64,000 nucleotides of DNA from Thalassobius sp034670005 (GTDB lineage Bacteria; Pseudomonadota; Alphaproteobacteria; Rhodobacterales; Rhodobacteraceae). The notes beneath the pieces are model-generated. The model was not told the origin of the DNA. It saw only the letters and a list, made by a program, of their open reading frames with translations, and searched no databases. Below are positions 35,774 through 44,932 of this stretch, one piece after another (position 1 is the first letter of the stretch; the number at the start of each line of letters is the position of its first letter). The position numbers and the translations under genes are program-made. Location of the stretch: positions 124,001 through 188,000 of the forward strand of contig NZ_JAXMOH010000004.1 of the NCBI RefSeq assembly GCF_034670005.1, written 5' to 3'.

Positions 35774-37717
35774 ATGTCAAAAACTGAGAAAAAAGGCATT
35801 AATCGCCGCGGTTTCATGGGCGCGACAGCGACCGGCGCGGCCCTGATGGGGGCGGGTGGAGCGCGGCTCGGCCTGCTTGGCGGCGCGGCTGCCGTGACCG
35901 CAGCGACCACGCCAGGCGCGGCACTGGCTCAGACCTGGCATGCCAGCCCCGCACCGGGTGAATTGGACGAATATTACGGTTTCTGGTCTTCGGGCCAGTC
36001 CGGCGAGATGCGTATTCTCGGTGTGCCGTCCATGCGCGAACTGATGCGCGTACCTGTGTTCAACCGCTGTTCTGCCACGGGTTGGGGCCAGACCAACGAA
36101 AGCCTGAAGATCCTGACCCAGGATATGCTGCCGGAAACCAAGAAATATCTGGCGGCACAAGGCAAGAAGGTCCACGACAACGGTGACCTTCATCACGTCC
36201 ACATGTCATTTACCGAAGGCAAATACGACGGTCGCTACCTGTTCATGAACGACAAGGCCAACACCCGTGTCGCGCGGGTGCGCTGTGACGTAATGAAGGC
36301 CGACAAGATCATCGACATCCCGAACGCCAAGGCGATCCACGGTCTGCGTCCGCAAAAATGGCCACGCACCAACTATGTCTTCGCCAATGGCGAGGACGAA
36401 GTGCCGATGGTCAACGACGGCTCGGTGCTGGACGAACCCGATAAATACGTGAACTTCTACACCGCGATCAATGCCGACGAAATGACGGTGGCGTGGCAGG
36501 TGATGGTCTCCGGCAATCTCGACAACACGGACGCCGACTATGATGGCAAATACGCCTTCTCGACTTCCTACAACTCGGAAATGGGGATGAACCTTGCCGA
36601 AATGATGGAAGCCGAAATGGATCACGTCGTGATCTTCAACATCAAGGAGATCGAAAAGGCGATCGAGAGCGGCGACTTTACCGAACTGAACGGCGTGCCG
36701 GTGATCGACGGGCGCAAGGGGTCGAACAAGAACTATACCCGTTACGTGCCGATCCCGAACAGCCCGCACGGCATCAACATGGCACCCGACAAAATCCACC
36801 TTTGTGTGGCCGGGAAACTGTCGCCCACCGTTTCGGTGCTCGATGTGCGCAAGTTCGATGCGCTTTTCGAAGACGATAGTCTCGATCCTCGCTCGGTCGT
36901 TGTGGCCGAACCGGAACTGGGCCTCGGGCCTCTTCACACCTGCTACGACGGCAAGGGCAACGCCTTTACCACGCTGTTCCTCGACAGCCAGGTGGTGATG
37001 TGGAACATCGAAAAAGCCGTGCGTGCCTATAACGGTGAAAGCGTGGACCCGATCCTGAACAAACAAGACGTCCATTATCAGCCGGGCCACAATTCGACCA
37101 CCATGGGCGAAACGCTGGAAGCGGACGGCAAGTGGTATCTTTCGATGAACAAGTTCTCGAAAGACCGCTTCCTGAATGTTGGTCCGCTGAAGCCGGAGAA
37201 CGAACAGTTGTTCGCGATCGACGGGAGCGACATGACACTGATCCACGACGGGCCAACCTTTGCCGAACCGCACGATTCGATCCTCGTGCATCGCTCAGTG
37301 GTGAACCCGAAATCGATTTGGGACCGCAATGACCCGATGTGGGCCGACGCGCGGGAACAGGCCGAAGCCGACGGCATTGACCTTGATGACTGGCAGGACA
37401 GCGTGATCCGTGACGGCAACAAGGTGCGGGTCTACATGTCCAGTCAGGCCCCGCAGTTTTCACTGGAAAAGTTCACGGTGAAGCAAGGCGATGAGGTCAC
37501 GGTCTACGTCACCAACCTCGATGAAATCGACGACCTGACCCACGGCTTCACGCTGAATAACCACGGGGTCGCAATGGAGGTCGGGCCGCAGGCGACCGCG
37601 TCGGTCACTTTCACCGCGTCGAAACCAGGTGTCTACTGGTATTACTGCCAGTGGTTCTGCCACGCGCTGCACATGGAAATGCGCGGCCGTATGCTAGTGG
37701 AGCCGACCGGCGCATGA
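35774..37717 (+). CDS. nosZ: Nitrous oxide reductase, clade I (Tat-exported)
   Basis: Reduces N2O to N2 in the periplasm; homodimer with CuA and CuZ centres. The 647 residues begin with a Tat signal (INRRGFMGATA). The propeller carries the CuZ His residues, for example DLHHVHMSF. The C-terminal cupredoxin has the CuA ligands Cys625, Trp627, Cys629, His633 and Met636 in YYCQWFCHALHMEM. A strong AGAGGAGA precedes the ATG at 35774. The nosD start overlaps its stop (ATGA). The Tat signal marks it as clade I, typical of full alphaproteobacterial denitrifiers. Confidence 0.98.
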   Translation: MSKTEKKGINRRGFMGATATGAALMGAGGARLGLLGGAAAVTAATTPGAALAQTWHASPAPGELDEYYGFWSSGQSGEMRILGVPSMRELMRVPVFNRCSATGWGQTNESLKILTQDMLPETKKYLAAQGKKVHDNGDLHHVHMSFTEGKYDGRYLFMNDKANTRVARVRCDVMKADKIIDIPNAKAIHGLRPQKWPRTNYVFANGEDEVPMVNDGSVLDEPDKYVNFYTAINADEMTVAWQVMVSGNLDNTDADYDGKYAFSTSYNSEMGMNLAEMMEAEMDHVVIFNIKEIEKAIESGDFTELNGVPVIDGRKGSNKNYTRYVPIPNSPHGINMAPDKIHLCVAGKLSPTVSVLDVRKFDALFEDDSLDPRSVVVAEPELGLGPLHTCYDGKGNAFTTLFLDSQVVMWNIEKAVRAYNGESVDPILNKQDVHYQPGHNSTTMGETLEADGKWYLSMNKFSKDRFLNVGPLKPENEQLFAIDGSDMTLIHDGPTFAEPHDSILVHRSVVNPKSIWDRNDPMWADAREQAEADGIDLDDWQDSVIRDGNKVRVYMSSQAPQFSLEKFTVKQGDEVTVYVTNLDEIDDLTHGFTLNNHGVAMEVGPQATASVTFTASKPGVYWYYCQWFCHALHMEMRGRMLVEPTGA

Positions 37718-39042
37718 TCCGTATCGTTCCCTTTTTCGCGGCGCTTGTGCTGATCGCTGTCCCGGCGGTTGCCGAACGTGTGACCATAGCTCCGGGCGAA
37801 GGCGCACTTGCCGCGGCGCTTGCCGCGGTAGGGAAGGGGGACGAAATCATCCTGTCACCGGGCCGTTACGACGGCCCGGTGATGATCGGTAAGACGCTGA
37901 CGCTGACCGGGCAGACCGGCGCTGTCATCGACGCTAAAGGTGCGGGGTCCGTTGTTCTGGTGGATGCGCCAAACGTTACGGTACGCGGGCTGCACCTGAC
38001 CGGATCAGGCCGGGTGCACGAACCCATCGACGCGGGCGTCAAGCTGACCCGGAAGGCGCGCGGCGCGCGTGTTCTGGACAACGTTTTGACAAATAACCTT
38101 GTCGGTATCGACATTCACGGCGCACGCGATGCTGTTGTCAAAAATAACCGGATCGAGGGCCTGCGCCTGGCCCGGATGAACGACCGGGGGAACGGGATTT
38201 ACGTTTGGAATGCACCGGGTGCCGAAGTGATCGGAAACGAGGTGCAGTACGGGCGCGACGGAATCTTTTCGAACGTGTCCAAACGCAATGTGTTTCGCGG
38301 CAACCTGTTTCGCGACCTGCGTTTCGCGGTCCACTACATGTACACGAACGACAGCGTGATCGAAGACAATATCTCGATCGGAAATCACCTCGGGTTCGCG
38401 CTGATGTATTCTGATCGGATCGTGGCCAGGAACAATATTTCGATCAACGATCGAGATCATGGCGTGATGCTGAACTATACCAACCAATCCGACATCTTCG
38501 CCAACTTCGTGACTGGTGGGACCGAAAAATGCGCCTTCGTCTATAATTCGCACCGGAATATCATCGCAGAGAACAGCTTCGTGGGCTGTGAAATAGGGGT
38601 GCATTTCACAGCCGGGTCCGAACGCAACACGATCACCGGCAACGCGTTCGTCGGCAACCGGACGCAGGTCAAATACGTCGGTACCAGCGATGTGGAATGG
38701 AGCCATGAGGGACGTGGCAACTATTGGTCGGATCATCCCGCCTTTGACCTCGATGGCGATGCTCGCGCCGATAGCGCCTATCGCCCCAACGATTTGATGG
38801 ACCATATCCTGTGGTCCCAACCCGCCGCCAAGCTGTTGCTCGGCAGTCCCGCCGTGCAGCTTGTCCGTTGGAGCCAATCGCAATTCCCCGCGGCGCGCAC
38901 CGGCGGGGTGGTGGACAGCCATCCGCTGACCACCGCACCGGTGCGGGCGATCCCCGACACAATTGAACGCATGGCCCAGGCGATCCCGCTTTGGGCCCAA
39001 GGAGAGAGCTATGACGATACTGACCCTCTCGAAGCTCACTAA
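37714..39042 (+). CDS. nosD: NosD, periplasmic copper-delivery factor for NosZ
   Basis: 442-residue secreted parallel beta-helix protein (carbohydrate-binding/CASH repeats) working with NosFY to supply the sulfide or copper for CuZ. Sec signal residues 1-20 (cut after AVA). Repeats of the form GIDIHGARDAVVKNN, DGIFSNVSKRNVFRG and VMLNYTNQSDIFA run along the chain, as expected. The start at 37714 is a four-base overlap with nosZ; the upstream open frame lies inside nosZ. Its 3' end overlaps nosF by 32 bp. Confidence 0.93.
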   Translation: MIRIVPFFAALVLIAVPAVAERVTIAPGEGALAAALAAVGKGDEIILSPGRYDGPVMIGKTLTLTGQTGAVIDAKGAGSVVLVDAPNVTVRGLHLTGSGRVHEPIDAGVKLTRKARGARVLDNVLTNNLVGIDIHGARDAVVKNNRIEGLRLARMNDRGNGIYVWNAPGAEVIGNEVQYGRDGIFSNVSKRNVFRGNLFRDLRFAVHYMYTNDSVIEDNISIGNHLGFALMYSDRIVARNNISINDRDHGVMLNYTNQSDIFANFVTGGTEKCAFVYNSHRNIIAENSFVGCEIGVHFTAGSERNTITGNAFVGNRTQVKYVGTSDVEWSHEGRGNYWSDHPAFDLDGDARADSAYRPNDLMDHILWSQPAAKLLLGSPAVQLVRWSQSQFPAARTGGVVDSHPLTTAPVRAIPDTIERMAQAIPLWAQGESYDDTDPLEAH

Positions 39043-39901
39043 GACATATGGTGAGAGCCGGGTGCTGGACGAAGTGACGCTTTCGGTAGCCGCAGGCGAG
39101 CGTGTTGCGCTTCTGGGGCATAACGGGGCCGGGAAGTCGACGCTGATGAAGCTGGTGCTTGGGCTGATCTATCCGGACGCCGGTACGGCGGCGATCGCAG
39201 GTCATGCGCCGGGGTCGACTGTGGCGCGGGCGTTGACGGCTTACCTGCCGGAGAATGCGGCGTTTCATCCGGCGATCACCGGGCGCGAGCAGATGCGCTA
39301 TTATCTGCGCCTGCGGGGGCAGCCAGTACGGCTGGCTGATGAACTACTTGAAAAGGTGGGGCTGGGGGACGCCGCGGGGAGACGTATCGGCACATATTCC
39401 AAGGGAATGCGGCAGCGGGTTGGGCTGGCTCAGGCGCTGATCGGTGGGCCGCGCTTGATGATCCTTGACGAACCGACCTCGGGGCTGGACCCGGTGTCGC
39501 GGCGCGAATTCTATGCGTTGCTCGATGATCTGGCGGCGAACGGTACGGCCATTTTGCTGTCGTCCCACGCGCTGTCAGAACTGGAGGCCCGCACCGATCG
39601 CATGGTGATCCTGTCGCAGGGGCGGCAGGTGGCTGCGGGCACGCTCGCGGATTTGCGCGCCGAGGCGGCGCTTCCCCTGACGGTCCAGATCACCCCGCAG
39701 CCGGGGCAGGAGGCGGCGTTGATAACCGCTTTCCCGGACGGCCGGCAGGTCGACCGGCGCGTGATGCTGACCTGCGCGCCGTTTGAAAAGCTGACCGTAC
39801 TGGAACGCATTGCAGCGCATCGTTTTCTGATCGAGGATTTTGATATTCACGCCGCCACGCTCGACGATCTGTATTCTCATATCAGCGGGAGGGCCGCGTG
39901 A
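39011..39901 (+). CDS. nosF: NosF, ABC ATPase of the NosDFY complex
   Basis: 296-residue cytoplasmic ATPase. Walker A LLGHNGAGKST, the signature YSKGMRQRVGL, Walker B LMILDEPTSGLDP and the H-loop LSSHALSE are present. It drives conformational change in the NosFY membrane part that acts on NosD. The ATG at 39011 has GGAGAG just upstream; nosD continues 32 bp into it. Followed by nosY with a one-base TGATG overlap. Confidence 0.95.
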   Translation: MTILTLSKLTKTYGESRVLDEVTLSVAAGERVALLGHNGAGKSTLMKLVLGLIYPDAGTAAIAGHAPGSTVARALTAYLPENAAFHPAITGREQMRYYLRLRGQPVRLADELLEKVGLGDAAGRRIGTYSKGMRQRVGLAQALIGGPRLMILDEPTSGLDPVSRREFYALLDDLAANGTAILLSSHALSELEARTDRMVILSQGRQVAAGTLADLRAEAALPLTVQITPQPGQEAALITAFPDGRQVDRRVMLTCAPFEKLTVLERIAAHRFLIEDFDIHAATLDDLYSHISGRAA

Positions 39902-40728
39902 TGTTCGTCCGTATCCTTGCCACTGCCAGCCTTGAATTCACCGTCGCCCGGCGCAACCGTTGGGTAATCGTGTCGGTGGCGATGATGATGCTCTTTTCGC
40001 TGGTGCTTTCCGCCGCCGGATCGGCCCCGGCCGGGCAAATGGCCGTCGATCCATTGTCGGTCACGGTCGCCAGCCTGATTTCTCTCGCGGTTTATCTTGT
40101 CCCGCTGATTGCGCTGCTTATTTCCTTCGACGCCATCGCGGGGGAGAACGAGCGCGGCACCCTGGCATTGAGCCTGACATATCCGTTGGCGCGGACCGAA
40201 CTGCTGCTTGGAAAGCTTGTCGCGCAACTTGGCGTCGTCGCTATCGCGGTGTTTGCTGGCTATACCGTCGCTGCTGTTGTTGCCTTTGCAAGCGGCGGTG
40301 TCGAGGCGGCGCAAGGGCTGCCTGCGCTTTGGCGGCTGGTCTGGACCTCGGTCCTTCTCGGGGCGGTTTTCTTGTCGCTGGGCCACGCCATGTCCTGTCT
40401 TGCACGTCGGCCATCGGGGGCGGCGGCCATGGCGATCGGCCTCTGGCTGGTGGCGATCGTGTTGTATGATCTTGGGTTGCTCGCGGCCATCGTGGCGGAT
40501 GACGGCGGATCGTTCACCACCGATATTTTCCCTTGGGCGCTGGTGCTGAATCCGGCCGATGCCTTCCGCATTTTCAACCTCGCGGCCTCCGGCGCGGTGG
40601 ATGCCGCATCGGGGCTGTCGGGCGCTGCATCCTCCATCGCGGTTTGGAAACCGCTCGCCGCGATCGTGATCTGGCCGTTGGCGGCTGCGCTGCTGGCCAG
40701 ACTGTCTTTCCAAAAGGTGGTCCCATGA
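39901..40728 (+). CDS. nosY: NosY, membrane permease of NosDFY complex
   Basis: 275-residue integral inner-membrane protein with about six TM segments, the ABC-2 type partner of NosF. Family features include the N-terminal amphipathic ARRNRWVIVSVA and the cytoplasmic DAIAGENERGTLALSL stretch characteristic of NosY/ABC-2. The start is ATG 39901, overlapping the nosF stop, with GGGAGG upstream; GTG 39898 is possible. NosL overlaps its end (ATGA). Confidence 0.93.
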   Translation: MFVRILATASLEFTVARRNRWVIVSVAMMMLFSLVLSAAGSAPAGQMAVDPLSVTVASLISLAVYLVPLIALLISFDAIAGENERGTLALSLTYPLARTELLLGKLVAQLGVVAIAVFAGYTVAAVVAFASGGVEAAQGLPALWRLVWTSVLLGAVFLSLGHAMSCLARRPSGAAAMAIGLWLVAIVLYDLGLLAAIVADDGGSFTTDIFPWALVLNPADAFRIFNLAASGAVDAASGLSGAASSIAVWKPLAAIVIWPLAAALLARLSFQKVVP

Positions 40729-41267
40729 GACGACTGTTTTTCTTCTCTCTTCTCGCTTTGGCCGCCTGCAAGGATGATCTCGCGACCCTGCCTGCCCCGA
40801 TCGACATATCCAAAGAGGCTCTGGGCTATTATTGCCAGATGGAGCTTGTCGAACATGACGGGCCGAAAGGGCAGGCGCATCTGGATGGGATGCCAGCGCC
40901 GATCTTTTTCAGCCAGGTGCGCGACGTCATTGCCTATCTTCACATGCCCGAACAAAGCCACGCCGTGAAAGTGGCCTATGTGCAGGACATGACGAATGCA
41001 GATTGGGCAGCGCCGGGTGACTGGATCCGGGCAGAGGACGCGCTTTATGTTGCTGGGTCCAACGCGGTGGGAGGCATGGGAGCGGCCGAATTCGTGCCGT
41101 TCTCCGATCTAATGGCTGCCGAAGCGTTTGCCCACGATCATGGCGGTTGGGTGCTGGCCTACGCGGATATCCGCGCCGAGGACGTGCTTGGCGGGAAAAC
41201 GCCAGAGGCTAAATCCGCAACTGATTCAGAAGATATCAACGCCCGCCTGAAGGCACTTGGGCAATAA
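40725..41267 (+). CDS. nosL: NosL, copper chaperone lipoprotein
   Basis: 180-residue outer-membrane lipoprotein delivering Cu(I) for NosZ maturation. The lipobox LALAAC puts the acylated Cys at residue 15. The NosL domain shows YYCQMELVEHDGPKGQ, whose Cys and Met fit Cu(I) binding, and AYLHMPEQ. It starts within the last four bases of nosY. The acidic C-terminal tail (about 20 residues) is variable in the family. Confidence 0.93.
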   Translation: MRRLFFFSLLALAACKDDLATLPAPIDISKEALGYYCQMELVEHDGPKGQAHLDGMPAPIFFSQVRDVIAYLHMPEQSHAVKVAYVQDMTNADWAAPGDWIRAEDALYVAGSNAVGGMGAAEFVPFSDLMAAEAFAHDHGGWVLAYADIRAEDVLGGKTPEAKSATDSEDINARLKALGQ

Positions 41268-41279
41268 GGAGTGAAGTCC

Positions 41280-42194
41280 ATGCAGATGAAGCGACGCCGT
41301 TTTCTGAGCTTTGTATCCGCCGCTTGCCTGACCGCTACCACCGCGCCGGCCTTTGCGTATCGCTGGCAGGGTGTGGCACTGGGCGCGAAAGCGCAGATCG
41401 TGCTGGATCACCCGGAAGCCGAGGCCATAATCGCCGCCGCGCGGGCCGAGATCGCGCGGCTGGAGCAGATATTCAGCTTGTATCGCTCCGACAGCGAAGT
41501 CATCCGACTGAACCGGACCGGACGACTTGAGGCACCATCTTTCGAGATGCTCGAATGCCTGACACTCGTGCGCCGGATACACGAAGTAACCGGCGGGCTG
41601 TTCGATCCGACCGTTCAGCCGCTTTGGCGGTTGCTGGCCGAAGCATCGGCTGCGGGACGAAGCCCGCAAGCAGCACAGGTCAAGGCCACCCGCGCGCTTG
41701 TCGGCTTCGACCGTGTCGGAATCGATACCGCTCAGATCACGCTTGCCCCTGGTCAGGCGCTCACGCTGAACGGCATCGCGCAGGGCTTCATCGCGGACAA
41801 GGTTGCGGTGCTTCTGGCGACGCGGGGTGTCAAAGACGTGCTGATCGACACCGGCGAAATCGTCGCTATGGGGGCTGGACAGGGCCGTGAGGGCTGGCCT
41901 GTCACCCTGCGCGGCGAGGATCGGGCGCGCCTTTGGCGCGACAGGGCGTTGGCCAGTTCCGCTACCTTTGGAACAGTGATGGACGAGGACGGGCAACAGG
42001 GCCATATCCTTTCCCCCGAAGGTGCGGTGCCGCCCCCAACAGAGATCACAATCAGTGCGTCCAGCGCCGCCGTGGCCGACGGACTATCTACCGCCCTTTG
42101 TCTTGTTTCCAGCGAAGCAGAGGTGCGAAATGTGTTGGACTCGATCAAGGAGGCGCGGTTGGAAAGATATCTTCAAAGGGCGTCGTCACATTAA
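41280..42194 (+). CDS. nosX: NosX, ApbE-type FAD:protein FMN transferase
   Basis: 304-residue periplasmic flavin transferase that attaches FMN to NosR. A Tat-like signal (KRRRFLSFVSAA) is followed by the ApbE fold: VTGGLFDPTVQPLW, LNGIAQGFIADK (FAD-site block), VLIDTGEIVAMG and the Mg-site SAAVADGLSTAL. ATG 41280 is eight bases after AAGGAG; GTG 41271 and ATG 41286 are alternatives. It is the last gene of the nos cluster, 12 bp after nosL. Confidence 0.93.
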   Translation: MQMKRRRFLSFVSAACLTATTAPAFAYRWQGVALGAKAQIVLDHPEAEAIIAAARAEIARLEQIFSLYRSDSEVIRLNRTGRLEAPSFEMLECLTLVRRIHEVTGGLFDPTVQPLWRLLAEASAAGRSPQAAQVKATRALVGFDRVGIDTAQITLAPGQALTLNGIAQGFIADKVAVLLATRGVKDVLIDTGEIVAMGAGQGREGWPVTLRGEDRARLWRDRALASSATFGTVMDEDGQQGHILSPEGAVPPPTEITISASSAAVADGLSTALCLVSSEAEVRNVLDSIKEARLERYLQRASSH

Positions 42195-42276
42195 CTCAAT
42201 AAGGCTCTTCCCGCCGAACTTTGCGATAGCCTCAGGCAATGTTTGCAACCATTTTCAAGCCCCGATCGCTTCCGGT

Positions 42277-42303
42277 CGATTTTGGGGTGGTATCCCAAAA
42301 TCG
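42277..42303 (+). terminator. Hairpin after nosX
   Basis: Perfect 10-bp stem CGATTTTGGG / CCCAAAATCG with a 7-nt loop, about 80 bp after the nosX stop and before the convergent transpeptidase gene. No T-run, so its role as terminator is uncertain. Confidence 0.45.
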
Positions 42304-42463
42304 CGAGCGCCCGATTGCGTTGAAAAACTTGGCATCTGATGGAGAATGAGCAAATAGGTGGAACATCATCCCGTGAAAAAATCTTTCTGCGAACAGCGTT
42401 TGTGAGAAGGTGATCAGAGCTGAGATGTGACGCGGTACCGTACTCGTATCCCCCAATTTCCCC

Positions 42464-43468
42464 TCATTTGCAGATCGGCAATTCCAGCGGCGGCTGTTTC
42501 GGCAGGGACTGCCGCCATTCATTGATGATCGGCTGTAGGTTTTTCTTGGGCCAGAATTTGGGAGTACGGATCGCCTTCAGACAGGCCGCGTTCCAGTAGA
42601 GACCGGTACGCGCCAGCGACTTGCCTCTCTTTACCGCCGTTGCAACCGCGTCGATGTCGCGGCCTTCGGGATAGATGTAGAGAGTCGTCGGATTGCCCTC
42701 CACCAGCGCAAGGATCTCCTCGGAGGCGGATTCCGACCATGTTGTGCAGCCGTTGCTGCGCCCGGCGGTGTAGTTCACCAACCGTCCGTAAGGAACATAG
42801 CCGTCCTTGTCTGCATGGGGATTTTCCTGATCCTTGAAGCGGCACTGCCATTTCACGAAAGCGGCCTGATGCCCGCCGATGGCCCGCTCTCTGGCGTTCG
42901 CCGTTTCGCCCTCCCCGTCAAAAAGCAGAAAGGTGCGATGGAGGGGTTCCCTCTTGCCCGACTGGCGGAAATAACCTTTGAAAGACGTCCGCGTCTCGGC
43001 GGTCACATAGGGTCCGCCCATGGTCAGCTTAGACCCCTCTGCGTTGCTGAAGTTCTTCGCGCATTGTCGCCCGTTCGAGAAGTCCGCACGCCGCAATTTT
43101 CGTCCGTTGCCGTAGCCCGAGGACACCGCGCGGAACGATTTCGCTGTCTCGCAGATGATGTAGAACCGGCGTCCCGGTTTCCCGTCGCGTCCGGAGCTTG
43201 GGCGGGTCGCATCCATGGCCAGATAACAGGGATTAGTGACCGATCCTTCGCTCAGCTTTCGCTGGTACAGCGCGCGTGCCCTCTGCAGGACTACCGGGGC
43301 GATCTTGCCTTCACTTGTGCCGACATGGCTTTGCAGCCAAGCTGGAAACTTTGGCGTTTCTGTGGCCGCCTGAATTGGTCGCGCCACGGACACTGCGACG
43401 ATGAGACTGACGACAAGGGCCAGACGGGGTGAATTCAACGGCAAAGTGGCATTCTCCTGCTGGACCAT
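42464..43468 (-). CDS. Murein L,D-transpeptidase-like secreted protein
   Basis: 334-residue protein with a Sec signal (LALVVSLIVAVSVA, cut after IQA). The C-terminal half fits the murein L,D-transpeptidase catalytic-like (YkuD_2) family, with GRSNGCTTWSES giving the expected catalytic Cys. The conserved TAETRTSFKGYF and GGHQAAFVKW blocks also occur. I use ATG 43466-43468; a TTG at 43442-43444 has the better AGGAG and would still leave a full signal. It converges with the nos cluster. Expected role: peptidoglycan crosslinking or remodelling in the periplasm. Confidence 0.75.
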   Translation of the reverse strand: MVQQENATLPLNSPRLALVVSLIVAVSVARPIQAATETPKFPAWLQSHVGTSEGKIAPVVLQRARALYQRKLSEGSVTNPCYLAMDATRPSSGRDGKPGRRFYIICETAKSFRAVSSGYGNGRKLRRADFSNGRQCAKNFSNAEGSKLTMGGPYVTAETRTSFKGYFRQSGKREPLHRTFLLFDGEGETANARERAIGGHQAAFVKWQCRFKDQENPHADKDGYVPYGRLVNYTAGRSNGCTTWSESASEEILALVEGNPTTLYIYPEGRDIDAVATAVKRGKSLARTGLYWNAACLKAIRTPKFWPKKNLQPIINEWRQSLPKQPPLELPICK

Positions 43469-43840
43469 CCTCAAAAAAAACATAGCACAAATCGTCTCTG
43501 CGTAGGAGACAATAACGGGAAGGACAGTCAAGATCCGATGCCGCGCATGCTAGACTCCGGTTGTATTGGGCTATCCTCAGCCAACGCCTCGCTGCGGCTT
43601 TGCTAACGGCATGAATGCCCGCTCCAGACGGCATCGCAATGTGCCATACGGATGTTTGTTGAAGGCATCTCAGAAAGAGCGAGCATCCATGCCTTCAACA
43701 AAGCCTTTGAAATCAAACAGACGTTTGTAAATATGAGCTGTTGACCTTTTGCAGGTTACTGCTGGTTTCAGCACAACAAATTGTTGCACTTGGGGTGAAA
43801 ACAGGGGCAAACGGGCCTAAAATAGAAGGAAACGGAAACG
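43469..43840. other. Gap of about 370 bp before dusA
   Basis: Holds a long inverted repeat (43655-43702) and a small palindrome CAACAAATTGTTG (43774-43786), which lies in the likely dusA promoter. No convincing ORF. Confidence 0.55.
43655..43702. repeat. Perfect 14-bp inverted repeat with 20-nt loop
   Basis: TTTGTTGAAGGCAT and ATGCCTTCAACAAA pair exactly. It lies in non-coding DNA, 138 bp before dusA. It could be an attenuator, a protein site or a mobile-element relic. Confidence 0.6.
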
Positions 43841-44860
43841 ATGGCTGCCCAGGACAACCCGATAAAACAAGGGAAAGCCGACGTGGTCCGCGCAGCGCGC
43901 CTCTCCGTCGCCCCGATGATGGATTGGACCGACCGTCATTGTCGATATTTGCATCGGCTATTAAGCCGCGAAACCCTGCTTTATACCGAAATGGTGACCT
44001 CGCCGGCATTGGTGCGGGGCGGGGCGCTGCATTTGCTGAAGTTCAATCCCGCAGAACACCCGGTTGCCTTGCAGTTGGGCGGGTCCGATCCGGCGGAACT
44101 GGCGCAGGCGGCGAAACTCGGCGCCGAGGCGGGCTACGACGAGATTAACCTTAATGTCGGTTGCCCTTCGGATCGCGTGCAATCGGGAACGTTTGGTGCG
44201 GTGTTGATGAAGTCGCCCGATCTGGTGGCCGAATGCGTCGGAGCGATGCAGGATGCGGTTTCGGTCGAAGTGACTGTGAAATGCCGTATTGGCGTTGATG
44301 ACCAGATCCCCAGAGACATACTGCCGGATTTCCTGACCAAGGTCAGTGCGGCAGGCTGCAAACGGTTTGCCATCCATGCCCGCAAGGCGTGGCTGCAGGG
44401 CCTGAGCCCGAAGGAGAACCGCGATATCCCACCGCTCGATTACGATCTGGTGCGGCGCATGAAGCGGGATTTTCCCGATCTGCACCTGTCGGTGAATGGT
44501 GGCATCACGTCGCTGTCCCAAGCCAAAGCGTTTCTGGCGGACGGGCTTGATGGGGTGATGATCGGGCGCGCGGCCTATCACCAGCCCGCTGATATCCTGT
44601 GCGCTGCCGATGCCGAGGTTTTCGGGACCGGCAGTGTCAGTGATCCAGTGCAGGCAGTGCTGCAAATGCTGCCTTATATCGAGGCGCATCTGAGTGCCGG
44701 CGGCAAACTGGCTCAGGTGACGCGGCATATGCTGGGGCTGTTTGCAGGCCGTCCGGGTGCGCGGCAATGGCGGCGTATTCTGTCAGAAGGAGCGCATAAA
44801 CCTGGCGCGGGGCGGGGTCTGGTCGAGGAGGCGCTGGCCCAAGTGCAGTGCGCAGCCTGA
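43841..44860 (+). CDS. dusA: tRNA-dihydrouridine(20/20a) synthase DusA
   Basis: FMN enzyme reducing uridine 20/20a in the tRNA D-loop with NADPH. The 339 residues show the DusA hallmark LSVAPMMDWTDRHCRY, the catalytic Cys in LNVGCPSDRVQSG, the CRIGVDD region and the FMN-phosphate site SVNGGI/MIGRAAY. AGGAAACGG lies before the ATG at 43841. Monocistronic as far as seen. Confidence 0.95.
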   Translation: MAAQDNPIKQGKADVVRAARLSVAPMMDWTDRHCRYLHRLLSRETLLYTEMVTSPALVRGGALHLLKFNPAEHPVALQLGGSDPAELAQAAKLGAEAGYDEINLNVGCPSDRVQSGTFGAVLMKSPDLVAECVGAMQDAVSVEVTVKCRIGVDDQIPRDILPDFLTKVSAAGCKRFAIHARKAWLQGLSPKENRDIPPLDYDLVRRMKRDFPDLHLSVNGGITSLSQAKAFLADGLDGVMIGRAAYHQPADILCAADAEVFGTGSVSDPVQAVLQMLPYIEAHLSAGGKLAQVTRHMLGLFAGRPGARQWRRILSEGAHKPGAGRGLVEEALAQVQCAA

Positions 44861-44932
44861 GACAGGTTTTGCATTGAAGTGGTCGCGGAACCAGTGTCTA
44901 ACGGCGCGCGATACCCGAAATGGAGGTCCGGT

